From Flavobacterium sp. HBTb2-11-1 (GTDB taxonomy: Bacteria; Bacteroidota; Bacteroidia; Flavobacteriales; Flavobacteriaceae), in NCBI RefSeq assembly GCF_009826975.1, contig NZ_WUMO01000011.1:1-64000 (forward strand): a DNA stretch of 64,000 nucleotides, read 5' to 3'. Below, one piece after another: positions 17,817 through 25,782 of this stretch. The notes under the pieces are model-generated. The model was not told where the DNA came from. It ran no database searches and was given only the letters and a program-made list of their open reading frames with translations. The position numbers and the translations under genes were made by a program. Numbering within the stretch: position 1 is the stretch's first letter; each line of letters begins with the position of its first letter.

Positions 17817-18989
17817 ATGATGAAAATGCAGCAAACCATGCGTTGGTTTGGATCTCAGGACAACGTAAAATTAATCGACATTAAGCAAGCTGGCGCAACA
17901 GGAATTGTGACTGCTTTGCATCAAATTCCTGTTGGCGAAATTTGGACGGTAGAAAAGATTCAGGAAAGACAAAAAATGATTCAAAATGCGGGTTTGGAAT
18001 GGTCAGTGGTGGAAAGTCTTCCCGTTCATGAAGAAATAAAACGAGCTTCGGGAAATTATCTGCAATACATTGAAAATTATAAAATCAGCTTGCAAAATCT
18101 GGCAGAATGCGGTATCAAAGTCATAACCTACAATTTCATGCCGATTCTGGATTGGGTGCGAACCAATCATAATTTTATAAATGAAGATGGGAGCAGAGCT
18201 TTGTTGTATAATCAGGATGCGTTTACTTATTTTGATGTTTTTCTTTTAAAAAGACCAAATTCAGAAAATGATTATTCTGAAGCTGAAAAAGAAAAAGCAT
18301 TGCAATTTGGAAATGAATTATCTGAAGAAGAAAAAGCATTGTTGTTTAAAAATGTTTTATTGGGACTGCCAGGAAGCACAATCAATTTTACAGCAGAACA
18401 GATTTTATCTCTTTTAGAAAATTATGCCAAAATAGATAATCAAAAGCTAAGAGAAAATCTGATTTATTTTTTATCAGAAGTAACTCCAATTGCCGAGAAA
18501 AATGGGCAAAAGCTAGCCATTCATCCAGACGATCCGCCATTTTCGGTTTTAGGTCTGCCAAGAATTGTTTCAACAGAAAGCGATTTGAAAGCTATTTTTA
18601 GCGCCGTTCCTTCAAAGGCCAACGGATTATGTTATTGTACAGGCTCTTTAAGTGCAGATCCAAAAAATAATCTCGAAAAAATAATAGACGATTTTGGGGA
18701 TCGAATCCATTTTTTGCATTTAAGAAACACCATCCGCGAAAGCGAAACCATTTTCAGAGAGTCAGAGCATTTAAATGGAAATGTCAAAATGGAAGTTATT
18801 GTTGAGAAATTATTATTAGTAATGAACGAAAGAAAAACAAGTCTTCCAATGCGCCCAGATCATGGTTTTTTGCATAAAGTAGACGAAAAGATAGAAACTT
18901 ATCCAGGTTATTCCCTGACAGGAAGATTAAAAGGTTTGGCCGAATTGAGAGGTTTGGAAATGGGAATTGCTTATAAATTGAATTTGTAA
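17817..18989 (+). CDS. uxuA: Mannonate dehydratase
   Basis: The protein is 390 residues from the chosen start MMKMQQTMRWFG. The A-rich purine stretch aaaaaaaagaag lies just before it, and the family normally begins near the motif QTMRWFG. It dehydrates D-mannonate to 2-keto-3-deoxygluconate (KDG), using a divalent metal in a TIM-barrel active site. Family stretches seen are DIKQAGATGIVTALHQIPVGEIW, KLAIHPDDPPFSVLGLPRI, NGLCYCTGSL, HFLHLRNT and MRPDHGF. The last three carry the Cys, His and Asp ligands expected for the family. Cytoplasmic. The next gene follows after 38 nt. Confidence 0.95.
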   Translation: MMKMQQTMRWFGSQDNVKLIDIKQAGATGIVTALHQIPVGEIWTVEKIQERQKMIQNAGLEWSVVESLPVHEEIKRASGNYLQYIENYKISLQNLAECGIKVITYNFMPILDWVRTNHNFINEDGSRALLYNQDAFTYFDVFLLKRPNSENDYSEAEKEKALQFGNELSEEEKALLFKNVLLGLPGSTINFTAEQILSLLENYAKIDNQKLRENLIYFLSEVTPIAEKNGQKLAIHPDDPPFSVLGLPRIVSTESDLKAIFSAVPSKANGLCYCTGSLSADPKNNLEKIIDDFGDRIHFLHLRNTIRESETIFRESEHLNGNVKMEVIVEKLLLVMNERKTSLPMRPDHGFLHKVDEKIETYPGYSLTGRLKGLAELRGLEMGIAYKLNL

Positions 18990-19027
18990 AATCAAATAAA
19001 AACTATTAACTATTTAAACCAAAAGAT

Positions 19028-20137
19028 ATGAAATTTATTAAACCTTATGTATTTGCCTTTACGGTTCTCCTGTCTGTGAGCTGCACATCTCAGAAAGAAA
19101 AACCTAGTTTGAAGGATGTTTATAAAAATGATTTTTATATAGGAACTGCATTAGATTTAAATCAGATTAATGAAAAAAACAAAAAAGAAGATTCTCTGAT
19201 TCGTAAAGAATTTAATGCTATTACGGCAGAAAACATTATGAAATCGATGTTTACGCATCCGCAGAAAGACAAATACGATTTTACTTTATCAGATAAATTT
19301 GTGGCGTATGGAGAGAAAAATAAAATGTTTATTCATGGGCATACTTTAATTTGGCATAGCCAATTAGCGCCTTGGATGCAAAAAATTGCTGACAGTACAG
19401 AAATGAAAGCATTCATGAAAGACCATATCACGACAATAGTTTCTAAATACAAAGGAAGAATCAATTCGTGGGATGTTGTAAATGAGGCTTTAAACGAAGA
19501 CGGAACTTTACGAAAATCGGTATTTTTGAACACACTTGGTGAGAAATATTTGGTTGATGCTTTTAAATTAGCAGCAAAAGCCGATCCGAAAGTGGATTTA
19601 TATTACAACGATTATAATATTGAAGAACCAGCAAAAAGAGCTGGAGCAATTGCTTTAATCAAGAAAATCAAAGCTGAAGGCGGAAAAATAGACGGAGTGG
19701 GGATTCAAGGACATTGGAGATTGGAAAGTCCATCATTGGAAGAGATTGAAAAAAGTATATTAGAATATTCGGCTTTAGGACTTAAAGTGGCTTTTACAGA
19801 ATTGGATATTACGGTTTTGCCAAATCCGTGGGATTTAAAAGGAGCAGATGTAAATCAGAATTTTGAAGGAAGCGAAAAAATGAATCCGTATCCAAAATCA
19901 TTGCCGGACTCTGTTCAGAATAAACTTGCAGAACGTTACGCATCGATTTTTAAACTATTTTTAAAGCATAAAGATAAAATAAGCAGAGTGACTTTTTGGG
20001 GTGTTCATGACGGACAATCTTGGCTGAACAACTGGCCAATAAAAGGAAGAACCAATTATCCGTTGCCATTTGATAAAGATTTAAAACATAAAAAAACATA
20101 TGATAGTCTTTTAACGCTGAAAGAAACCAAAAAATAG
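19028..20137 (+). CDS. GH10 endo-beta-1,4-xylanase lipoprotein
   Basis: The protein has 369 residues. The signal sequence ends in the lipobox VSCTSQ, so it is a lipoprotein of the periplasm or cell surface. The GH10 barrel has the acid/base Glu in WDVVNEAL (near residue 149) and the nucleophile Glu in VAFTELDIT (near residue 258). Other family signatures are HGHTLIWHSQ, YYNDYNIE, GIGIQGH-like GVGIQGHWR and FWGVHDGQSWLNNWP. It cuts internal xylan or xylo-oligosaccharide links, giving substrates for GH67 and GH43. It ends the first operon of the island. No carbohydrate-binding module is present, which fits action on oligosaccharides. Confidence 0.95.
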   Translation: MKFIKPYVFAFTVLLSVSCTSQKEKPSLKDVYKNDFYIGTALDLNQINEKNKKEDSLIRKEFNAITAENIMKSMFTHPQKDKYDFTLSDKFVAYGEKNKMFIHGHTLIWHSQLAPWMQKIADSTEMKAFMKDHITTIVSKYKGRINSWDVVNEALNEDGTLRKSVFLNTLGEKYLVDAFKLAAKADPKVDLYYNDYNIEEPAKRAGAIALIKKIKAEGGKIDGVGIQGHWRLESPSLEEIEKSILEYSALGLKVAFTELDITVLPNPWDLKGADVNQNFEGSEKMNPYPKSLPDSVQNKLAERYASIFKLFLKHKDKISRVTFWGVHDGQSWLNNWPIKGRTNYPLPFDKDLKHKKTYDSLLTLKETKK

Positions 20138-20171
20138 ACGTCGAAAAGGCTTAAGTTTTGATAAATTGATA

Positions 20172-20183
20172 ACAATCGGTTGT
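20172..20183. promoter_or_regulatory. Upstream LacI-type operator of the symporter unit
   Basis: ACAATCGGTTGT has palindromic arms ACAA/TTGT around a central CG. It lies 78 bp (centre to centre) upstream of the copy that covers the predicted start of transcription, a spacing compatible with repression by DNA looping. Confidence 0.6.
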
Positions 20184-20217
20184 GAAATGAAAAATAATTT
20201 AAATAAAGCGAACTAAA

Positions 20218-20261
20218 TTTGCATGATATGTTTTTTTGTCTAATTTTACACAACCGATTGT
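20218..20261 (+). promoter_or_regulatory. Bacteroidota promoter with operator at +1 (symporter/GH43 unit)
   Basis: TTTG at 20218-20221, a 19-nt spacer, and TAATTTTA at 20241-20248 match the consensus TTTG-N19-TAnnTTTG. The palindrome ACAACCGATTGT begins one base later (20250-20261) and so covers the expected start point. This is the clearest promoter in the window. The leader to the symporter start codon is about 130 nt. Confidence 0.72.
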
Positions 20262-20389
20262 TTTAATTGCAATTGCATTTCTGCAAGGTTTTTTAAACCT
20301 TGTAAGCCTGATTTAAGAAGCAGTGCAAAACAACTGAAAATCTAAAAGGTTCTAAAAAACCTTGCGGAATAGAACTAACTATCGATAAA

Positions 20390-21841
20390 ATGACCACAAA
20401 CCCAAGAATGAGAAACATTTCACAAAAACTTTCCATCAAAGAAAAGATTGGATATAGCTTAGGAGATTTAGCCGCTAATCTAGTTTTTCAAACTTTGATG
20501 ACGTATCTGGCTTATTTCTATACAGATATTTACGGATTATCGCCAACAGATTCATCCATTATCATGCTGATTGTTGGATTAATTGCAGCGTTTATTTTTA
20601 ATCCGATTATTGGAGTTTTGGCAGACAGAACCAGTACCAAGTGGGGAAAATTCAGACCATGGATTTTGATAACTGCGATTCCGTTGGGAGTAGTGGCTTT
20701 ACTAGCATTTTCAACTCCCGATTTCTCGTATAAAGGAAAAGTAATTTATGCTGTTGCAACCTATACTTTACTGCTGCTTTTTTATGCAGGAAACAATCTG
20801 CCTTATTCTGCGTTAAGCGGCGTCATTACTGGCGATATGGGCGAAAGAAATAGTATGTCATCATATCGTTTTGTAGCGGTGATGTTTGCACAGTTTTTCG
20901 TTCAGGTTTTTATGCTTGGCATTATCAAAAGTGCTGGAAATGGGGATAAAGCAGTCGGAATTGAAAAAGTAATGACCGCTTTGGCAATTATTGGCACAAT
21001 CATGCTTTTGATAACGTTTTTGACTACAAAAGAAAGAATCATTCCAAAACCAGAGCAAAAGTCAAGCGTCAAAGAAGATTTAAGCGATTTAATCAAAAAT
21101 AGACCTTGGATCATCATGCTTTCGCTAACCACTTTAGTTTTTGTGACTCTGGCAATGAAAGGTGGTTCGTATGTGTATTATTTCGAGAATTATGTAGATA
21201 AAGAGCAATTAGCTGTTTTTATCCAACCTATTTTGGATTTCTTAACTAATATCGGATTGAATCATTTTGGAAATGATCCCGTATCGGCAGGCTTCGGTTT
21301 ATTCAATGCCGGCGGAATTATTTTTATGATTGTTGGTATTACTTTATCTAAAAATCTGGCTGACAAATACGGAAAAAGAAATGTATTTGGATTGTTTTTA
21401 TTCATTTCGACTTTGTTCATTTTAGCTTTTTATTTCTTTCCGTCAACTTCAATCGGACTGATGTTTTTCTCTCAAATCTTGCATGGATTCTTCTACGGAA
21501 TCACAATCCCGATTCTTTGGGCAATGATTGCCGATGTTGCCGATTATTCAGAATGGCTGAATAACCGTCGTGCAACCGCGATTATTTTTTCTGCCATGAT
21601 GGTTGGATTGAAAACGGGATTAAGTATAGGAGGTGCTTTAACTACTTTATTTTTAGGATATTTTGATTACGTTCCAAATACACCTCAACAGTCTCAAACG
21701 GCTATAAATGGAATCAAATTATTAGTGAGCATTTTCCCTGCAATCCCATTTTTAATTGGAGCTGGACTACTGTTTTTCTATAAAATCAACAAGGAGATGG
21801 AAGTGCAGATCGAAACGGAGCTGAAAGAAAGAAGAAGTTAA
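20390..21841 (+). CDS. GPH-family sugar (xyloside / aldouronate) symporter
   Basis: This 483-residue inner-membrane protein has about twelve hydrophobic segments. It belongs to the glycoside-pentoside-hexuronide:cation symporter family of the major facilitator superfamily. The family signatures are EKIGYSLGDLAANLVFQTLMTYL at the N terminus and ADRTSTKWGKFRPWI after the second segment. It probably imports xylo-oligosaccharides or uronate-bearing oligosaccharides from the periplasm with Na+ or H+. It shares a unit with the GH43 gene (21-nt gap), so that enzyme is expected to act on what it imports. It has its own promoter and two LacI-type sites. Confidence 0.93.
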   Translation: MTTNPRMRNISQKLSIKEKIGYSLGDLAANLVFQTLMTYLAYFYTDIYGLSPTDSSIIMLIVGLIAAFIFNPIIGVLADRTSTKWGKFRPWILITAIPLGVVALLAFSTPDFSYKGKVIYAVATYTLLLLFYAGNNLPYSALSGVITGDMGERNSMSSYRFVAVMFAQFFVQVFMLGIIKSAGNGDKAVGIEKVMTALAIIGTIMLLITFLTTKERIIPKPEQKSSVKEDLSDLIKNRPWIIMLSLTTLVFVTLAMKGGSYVYYFENYVDKEQLAVFIQPILDFLTNIGLNHFGNDPVSAGFGLFNAGGIIFMIVGITLSKNLADKYGKRNVFGLFLFISTLFILAFYFFPSTSIGLMFFSQILHGFFYGITIPILWAMIADVADYSEWLNNRRATAIIFSAMMVGLKTGLSIGGALTTLFLGYFDYVPNTPQQSQTAINGIKLLVSIFPAIPFLIGAGLLFFYKINKEMEVQIETELKERRS

Positions 21842-21862
21842 TTATTAAAGAAAAATATCACT

Positions 21863-22897
21863 ATGCCTGAAGACAGCATTGAACACATTAATTTTGAAGA
21901 AATAAGCAATCTGGCGATTTCCAAGCCTTTAGTTTCCCATATCTACACCGCCGACCCTTCGGCGCATGTATTCAACGGAAAGATCTACATTTATCCGTCG
22001 CACGACATAGATGCCGGAATTCCGTTTAATGACAACGGCGACCATTTCGGAATGGAGGATTACCATGTCTTTTCGATGGAGGACATTTCATCGGAAGCGG
22101 TCGACAATGGGGTAGCGCTTCATGTGGATGACGTTGCCTGGGCCGAAAAGCAGATGTGGGCTCCCGATGCCGCGCATAAAAACGGAAAGTACTATCTGTA
22201 TTTCCCTGCCAAACGCGCCAGCGGGATTTTCCAGATCGGCGTAGCGGTTTCAGATTCGCCCATAGGGCCTTTTATTCCTGAAAAGGATGCCATAAAAGGC
22301 AGCTACAGCATAGATCCTGCGGTTTTTGAAGATGAAGACGGAAGGCACTATATCTACTTTGGGGGGATCTGGGGCGGACAGCTTCAGAAATACCGCAATA
22401 ATAAATATCATGAAAACAACGAAGAGCCTCTGGCAGACGAAAAAGCCCTAGGGCCGATTGTGGCGCTGCTGAGGGACGATATGCTCGAGTTTGCTGAAGA
22501 GCCGAGGGAAATCCATATTTTGGACGAAAACGGAAACGGGCTTCTGGCAGGGGATAATGCGCGCCGTTTTTTTGAGGCTTCGTGGGTGCACAAATACAAC
22601 GGAAAATATTATTTCTCGTATTCGACGGGAGACACGCATTTCATCTGCTACGCGATCGGAGACAGTCCGTACGGGCCGTTTACGTATCAGGGAAGAATCC
22701 TGAATCCGGTGATAGGCTGGACGTCGCACCATTCTATCTGCGAAGTGGAAGGGGAATGGTATCTGTTCTACCACGATTCGAGCCTTTCAAAAGGCGTGAC
22801 GCATTTGCGAAGCATGAAAGTGACCAAGATAGAGTATCTGGAAGACGGTTCGATTGTAACTATTGATCCGTACGGAATAAGAAGATTATTTGATTAG
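21863..22897 (+). CDS. GH43 beta-xylosidase / alpha-L-arabinofuranosidase
   Basis: This is a 344-residue five-bladed propeller enzyme without a signal peptide, so it is cytoplasmic. The base Asp is in YTADPSAHVFNGKIYIYPSHD (near residue 31), the pKa-modulating Asp in SIDPAVFEDEDGRHYIYFGG, and the acid Glu in FEASWVHKYNGKYYFSYS. It probably removes xylose or arabinose from imported oligosaccharides. Base composition is unusual: three 60-nt stretches counted by hand (from 22021, 22441 and 22561) have 27, 33 and 25 G+C, against 22 in one stretch of the GH10 gene. Codons also end in G or C more often than in neighbours. This suggests acquisition from a higher-GC relative. Confidence 0.92.
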   Translation: MPEDSIEHINFEEISNLAISKPLVSHIYTADPSAHVFNGKIYIYPSHDIDAGIPFNDNGDHFGMEDYHVFSMEDISSEAVDNGVALHVDDVAWAEKQMWAPDAAHKNGKYYLYFPAKRASGIFQIGVAVSDSPIGPFIPEKDAIKGSYSIDPAVFEDEDGRHYIYFGGIWGGQLQKYRNNKYHENNEEPLADEKALGPIVALLRDDMLEFAEEPREIHILDENGNGLLAGDNARRFFEASWVHKYNGKYYFSYSTGDTHFICYAIGDSPYGPFTYQGRILNPVIGWTSHHSICEVEGEWYLFYHDSSLSKGVTHLRSMKVTKIEYLEDGSIVTIDPYGIRRLFD

Positions 22898-22930
22898 TAC
22901 TTTTTGTGTAAAAAAAATTTCACAAGAATT

Positions 22931-22942
22931 ACAATCGGTTGT
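22931..22942. promoter_or_regulatory. Fourth LacI-type palindrome, downstream of GH43
   Basis: ACAATCGGTTGT is identical to the copy at 20172. It lies 33 nt after the GH43 stop codon and 340 nt before the GntR-type gene, just before a poor -7 match (TAGTTTTA, 22945-22952). It may control a transcript leading into the xylose genes or serve as an auxiliary site. Confidence 0.5.
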
Positions 22943-22956
22943 GTTAGTTTTAGCCG

Positions 22957-23175
22957 TGCTGTTTGTCATTGCGAGGAACGAAGCAATCACATTTGTTAAA
23001 TCCAGATCGGAGTGGGGGCTCTTTGTTTCTGGCAATGACAAGGTTTACGATTAAAGTTCTTCTGAAACCGTTACGCGTGAGGGATAGAAGTGGAAAGCCC
23101 GGAGCCTGAAGAAGGAAGTGCGAGGACTTGCAACGGATAGCCTCCCGATAGTTATCGGGACAAGCACACACCCAA
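22957..23175. repeat. Intergenic repeat, possibly a structured RNA
   Basis: The stretch opens with tcattgcgaggaacgaag and contains gcgtgagggatagaagtgg and ggacttgcaacggatagc. It ends in a perfect hairpin TCCCGATA-GT-TATCGGGA (23143-23160). It is more GC-rich than its surroundings and resembles elements found between many Flavobacterium genes. It could be a degenerate mobile repeat or a conserved structured RNA. No reading frame in it looks coding. Confidence 0.55.
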
Positions 23176-23249
23176 AATATTGAAATATAGAATTTTAAAA
23201 TCTTAACATAATTAACGCAAAAAACAATTTTTTATAAAATAATTTTAGC

Positions 23250-23280
23250 TACTTTAGCATAACAGAACGGAACAGAACGG
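23250..23280 (+). promoter_or_regulatory. Predicted xylR start region with direct repeat
   Basis: TACTTTAG (23250-23257) is a fair -7 box. Two perfect direct copies of aacagaacgg follow (23261-23280) and end one base before the ATG. The repeat covers the expected start of transcription and translation and lacks a Shine-Dalgarno sequence. It is a good candidate operator for autoregulation by the GntR-type protein. Confidence 0.45.
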
Positions 23281-23281
23281 T

Positions 23282-24289
23282 ATGCTAAAAGAAGAAGAAA
23301 AATTTGAGTTTATAATCAATCACGAAAGTGATATTCCGAAGTACCAGCAGTTGGTTGACGGAATTACGAATGCCATTGCGGAGAATATTTTACAAAAGGG
23401 AGATTTGCTGCCATCTGTTAATGTAATCTGCAAAACATATCAGCTTTCGAGAGATACGGTTTTTAAGGCGTATTCGATTTTAAAAGATCAAAATGTAATT
23501 GATTCAGTGCCGAATAAAGGGTATTACGTGGCAGGCGAAACGAGAAAAGTACTTTTGGTTTTGGATACTTTCAAGGCTTATAAGGAGGTTTTATATCATT
23601 CTTTCGTGAACAATTTGCCGGATAATGTGATTACAGATGTGCAGTTTCATCATTATAATATTGATGTTTTTAAAACGATCATCAATAATGGGATTGGGAA
23701 GTATTACAAATATGTGGTAATGAATTTTGATCACAAGGATATTGCTCCAGCATTATCAGCGATTTCAAAAGATAAATTGCTTTTGATTGATTGGAATATT
23801 CAAGCTGATAAAACGAATAATTACATTTTTCAGGATTTTGGAAAAGCATTTTATGAGTCTTTGAAAGAGGCTGCAGATTTATTTAAAAAGTATAAAAAGA
23901 TACAGTTTGTATATCCTGATTTTACAAATCATCCGTGGGAAACGGTAGAGTTTTTTAAGAAATTCTGTGCCGATTTTGGTTTTGAATATGGTATTATAAC
24001 CGATCCAAAAAAGTTCAGTATTGAAAAAGGAATTGCCTACATCAGTGTAAGCGACAGGATTTTAGGTTATTTTTTGGAGCAGTGCAAAGAGAAAGATTTT
24101 GAGCCAGGGAAAGACGTTGGGTTTTTGTCCTATAACGAAACCCCGATGAAGAAATTTATTTATAAAGGAATTTCAGTTGTTTCGACTGATTTTAACGAAT
24201 TAGGAACCAAAGCAGCGGCATTTATTACACATGACGAAGAAACAAAGTGTTATGTGCCGACAAAATTAATAATAAGAGAATCATTATAA
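23282..24289 (+). CDS. GntR-type regulator with periplasmic-binding-protein-like sensor (XylR-like)
   Basis: The protein has 335 residues. A GntR winged helix (about 15-80) has PKYQQLVDGITNAIAENILQKGDLLPSVNVICKTYQLSRDTVFKAYSIL. A sugar-binding domain of the LacI/ribose-binding type (about 85-330) shows VGFLSYNETPMKKFIYKGISVVSTDF and ends KLIIRESL, like many LacI-type effectors. It is encoded 2 nt before xylulokinase, so it probably senses xylose or a xylose derivative and controls xylB-xylA-tal. The xylose ligand is inference from gene order. Confidence 0.88.
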   Translation: MLKEEEKFEFIINHESDIPKYQQLVDGITNAIAENILQKGDLLPSVNVICKTYQLSRDTVFKAYSILKDQNVIDSVPNKGYYVAGETRKVLLVLDTFKAYKEVLYHSFVNNLPDNVITDVQFHHYNIDVFKTIINNGIGKYYKYVVMNFDHKDIAPALSAISKDKLLLIDWNIQADKTNNYIFQDFGKAFYESLKEAADLFKKYKKIQFVYPDFTNHPWETVEFFKKFCADFGFEYGIITDPKKFSIEKGIAYISVSDRILGYFLEQCKEKDFEPGKDVGFLSYNETPMKKFIYKGISVVSTDFNELGTKAAAFITHDEETKCYVPTKLIIRESL

Positions 24290-24291
24290 GT

Positions 24292-25773
24292 ATGTATTAT
24301 ATCGGTTATGATATTGGAAGTTCTTCTGTCAAGGCAGCCTTGGTGGAAGCAGAAACAGGTAAAAAAGTAATCGTTTTGAATGAACCTCAGAACGAAATGG
24401 AAATCCTTTCGATTCACCCAGACTGGGCCGAGCAGGATCCTGAAATCTGGTGGCAGCACATTTGTACGGCGACTAAAAGAGTGATTAAAGAGGCAAATGT
24501 TGATGCTTCTAAAATTCAGGGAATTGGTATTTCGTACCAAATGCACGGATTGGTAATTGTGGACGAAGCTGGAAATGCACTCAGAAATTCAATTATCTGG
24601 TGTGACAGCCGTGCGGTTGAAATTGGAAATAAAGCTTTTGCCGAAATTGGAGAAGAGAAATGCATGTCGCATTTATTGAATTCGCCAGGGAATTTTACCG
24701 CTTCGAAACTGAAATGGGTTAAAGAAAACGAACCTCAGCTTTACAGTAAAATTTTCAAATACATGCTTCCGGGAGATTACATCGCTTTAAAACTGACAGG
24801 CGAGGTAACGACTACGAAAAACGGTTTGTCTGAAGGAATGCTTTGGGATTACAAAGAAAATAAAGTAGCCGACTGGCTTTTAGAATATTACGGAATTGAT
24901 ACAGGATTGACTCCGAAAATTGTAGAAAACTTTACAAATCAAGGTGTCGTTACTGAAAAAGCTGCTACGGAATCTGGATTGCCAGCTGGAATTCCGATTG
25001 TGTACAGAGCGGGAGATCAACCTAATAATGCGTTGTCATTAAATGTATTAAATCCGGGAGAAGTGGCAGCTACGGGCGGAACTTCTGGAGTATTTTATGC
25101 AGTAAGCGAAGCATCTTCTGGAAAAAGCACAAGGGTGAACAATTTTGTTCACGTAAACTATGAACTGGAAACGCCAAGAGTGGGTAAACTTTTGAATATT
25201 AACGGAGCGGGAATTCAATACAGATGGCTTCGTAATAATATGGGTAACGAGAGTTATGAAGTGATGAATGAAAAAGCTTCTAATGTTGAGATTGGATCAG
25301 AAGGCGTTGTGGTGATTCCGTTTGGAAATGGTGCCGAGCGTATGTTCAACAATAAAACTATTGGGACTCACTTTTTAAATCTCAACTTAAATATTCATAA
25401 TAGCGCACATTTGTTTAGAGCTTCTCTGGAAGGTATCGCTTTTTCGTTTGTGTACGGAATGGAATGTTTAAAAGAAGATAATGCAACAATAAATGTCATT
25501 AGAGCTGGGAACGATAATCTTTTCCGTTCGGAGATTTTCTCAAATACAGTAGCGACTTTAATCGGACACGAAATTGAGATTTATAATACAACAGGAGCTG
25601 TCGGTGCAGCTAGAGCGGTTGGTTTGAAAGACGGCGATTACAGTAAATTTGGAGCTAATGTAAGTGATAATGACCACGTAATGACGTTTTTGCCACTGCA
25701 CAATAAAGAGCCTTATGAAGCGGCTTATAAAAAATGGAAACAAGAATTAGAATTAATATTAACAACTAAATAA
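24292..25773 (+). CDS. xylB: Xylulokinase
   Basis: The protein is 493 residues from the chosen start MYYIGYDIGSSSVK, whose ATG comes 2 nt after the xylR stop codon; an open stretch further upstream overlaps xylR. It is a FGGY-family kinase that phosphorylates D-xylulose to xylulose 5-phosphate. Motifs are DIGSSSVKAALVE (phosphate 1), WAEQDPEIWW, GIGISYQMHGLVIVD, IIWCDSRA, a GDQPNNALSLNVLNPGEVAATGGTSGV stretch with the catalytic Asp, and GAVGAARAVG near the C terminus. It lies between the regulator and xylose isomerase in one transcription unit. Cytoplasmic. Confidence 0.95.
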   Translation: MYYIGYDIGSSSVKAALVEAETGKKVIVLNEPQNEMEILSIHPDWAEQDPEIWWQHICTATKRVIKEANVDASKIQGIGISYQMHGLVIVDEAGNALRNSIIWCDSRAVEIGNKAFAEIGEEKCMSHLLNSPGNFTASKLKWVKENEPQLYSKIFKYMLPGDYIALKLTGEVTTTKNGLSEGMLWDYKENKVADWLLEYYGIDTGLTPKIVENFTNQGVVTEKAATESGLPAGIPIVYRAGDQPNNALSLNVLNPGEVAATGGTSGVFYAVSEASSGKSTRVNNFVHVNYELETPRVGKLLNINGAGIQYRWLRNNMGNESYEVMNEKASNVEIGSEGVVVIPFGNGAERMFNNKTIGTHFLNLNLNIHNSAHLFRASLEGIAFSFVYGMECLKEDNATINVIRAGNDNLFRSEIFSNTVATLIGHEIEIYNTTGAVGAARAVGLKDGDYSKFGANVSDNDHVMTFLPLHNKEPYEAAYKKWKQELELILTTK

Positions 25774-25782
25774 AAAAAACAA

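Noticed and set aside
22408..22866. Several overlapping open frames on both strands inside the GH43 gene
   Set aside because: They come from its higher GC content; the GH43 frame has all the catalytic motifs.
22950..23171. A 73-codon minus-strand frame in the xylR upstream gap
   Set aside because: It runs through the repeat element and its translation has no protein-like pattern.
24247..24291. Longer start for xylulokinase overlapping xylR
   Set aside because: The kinase family begins at the IGYDIGSS strand; the ATG at 24292 directly follows the xylR stop codon.
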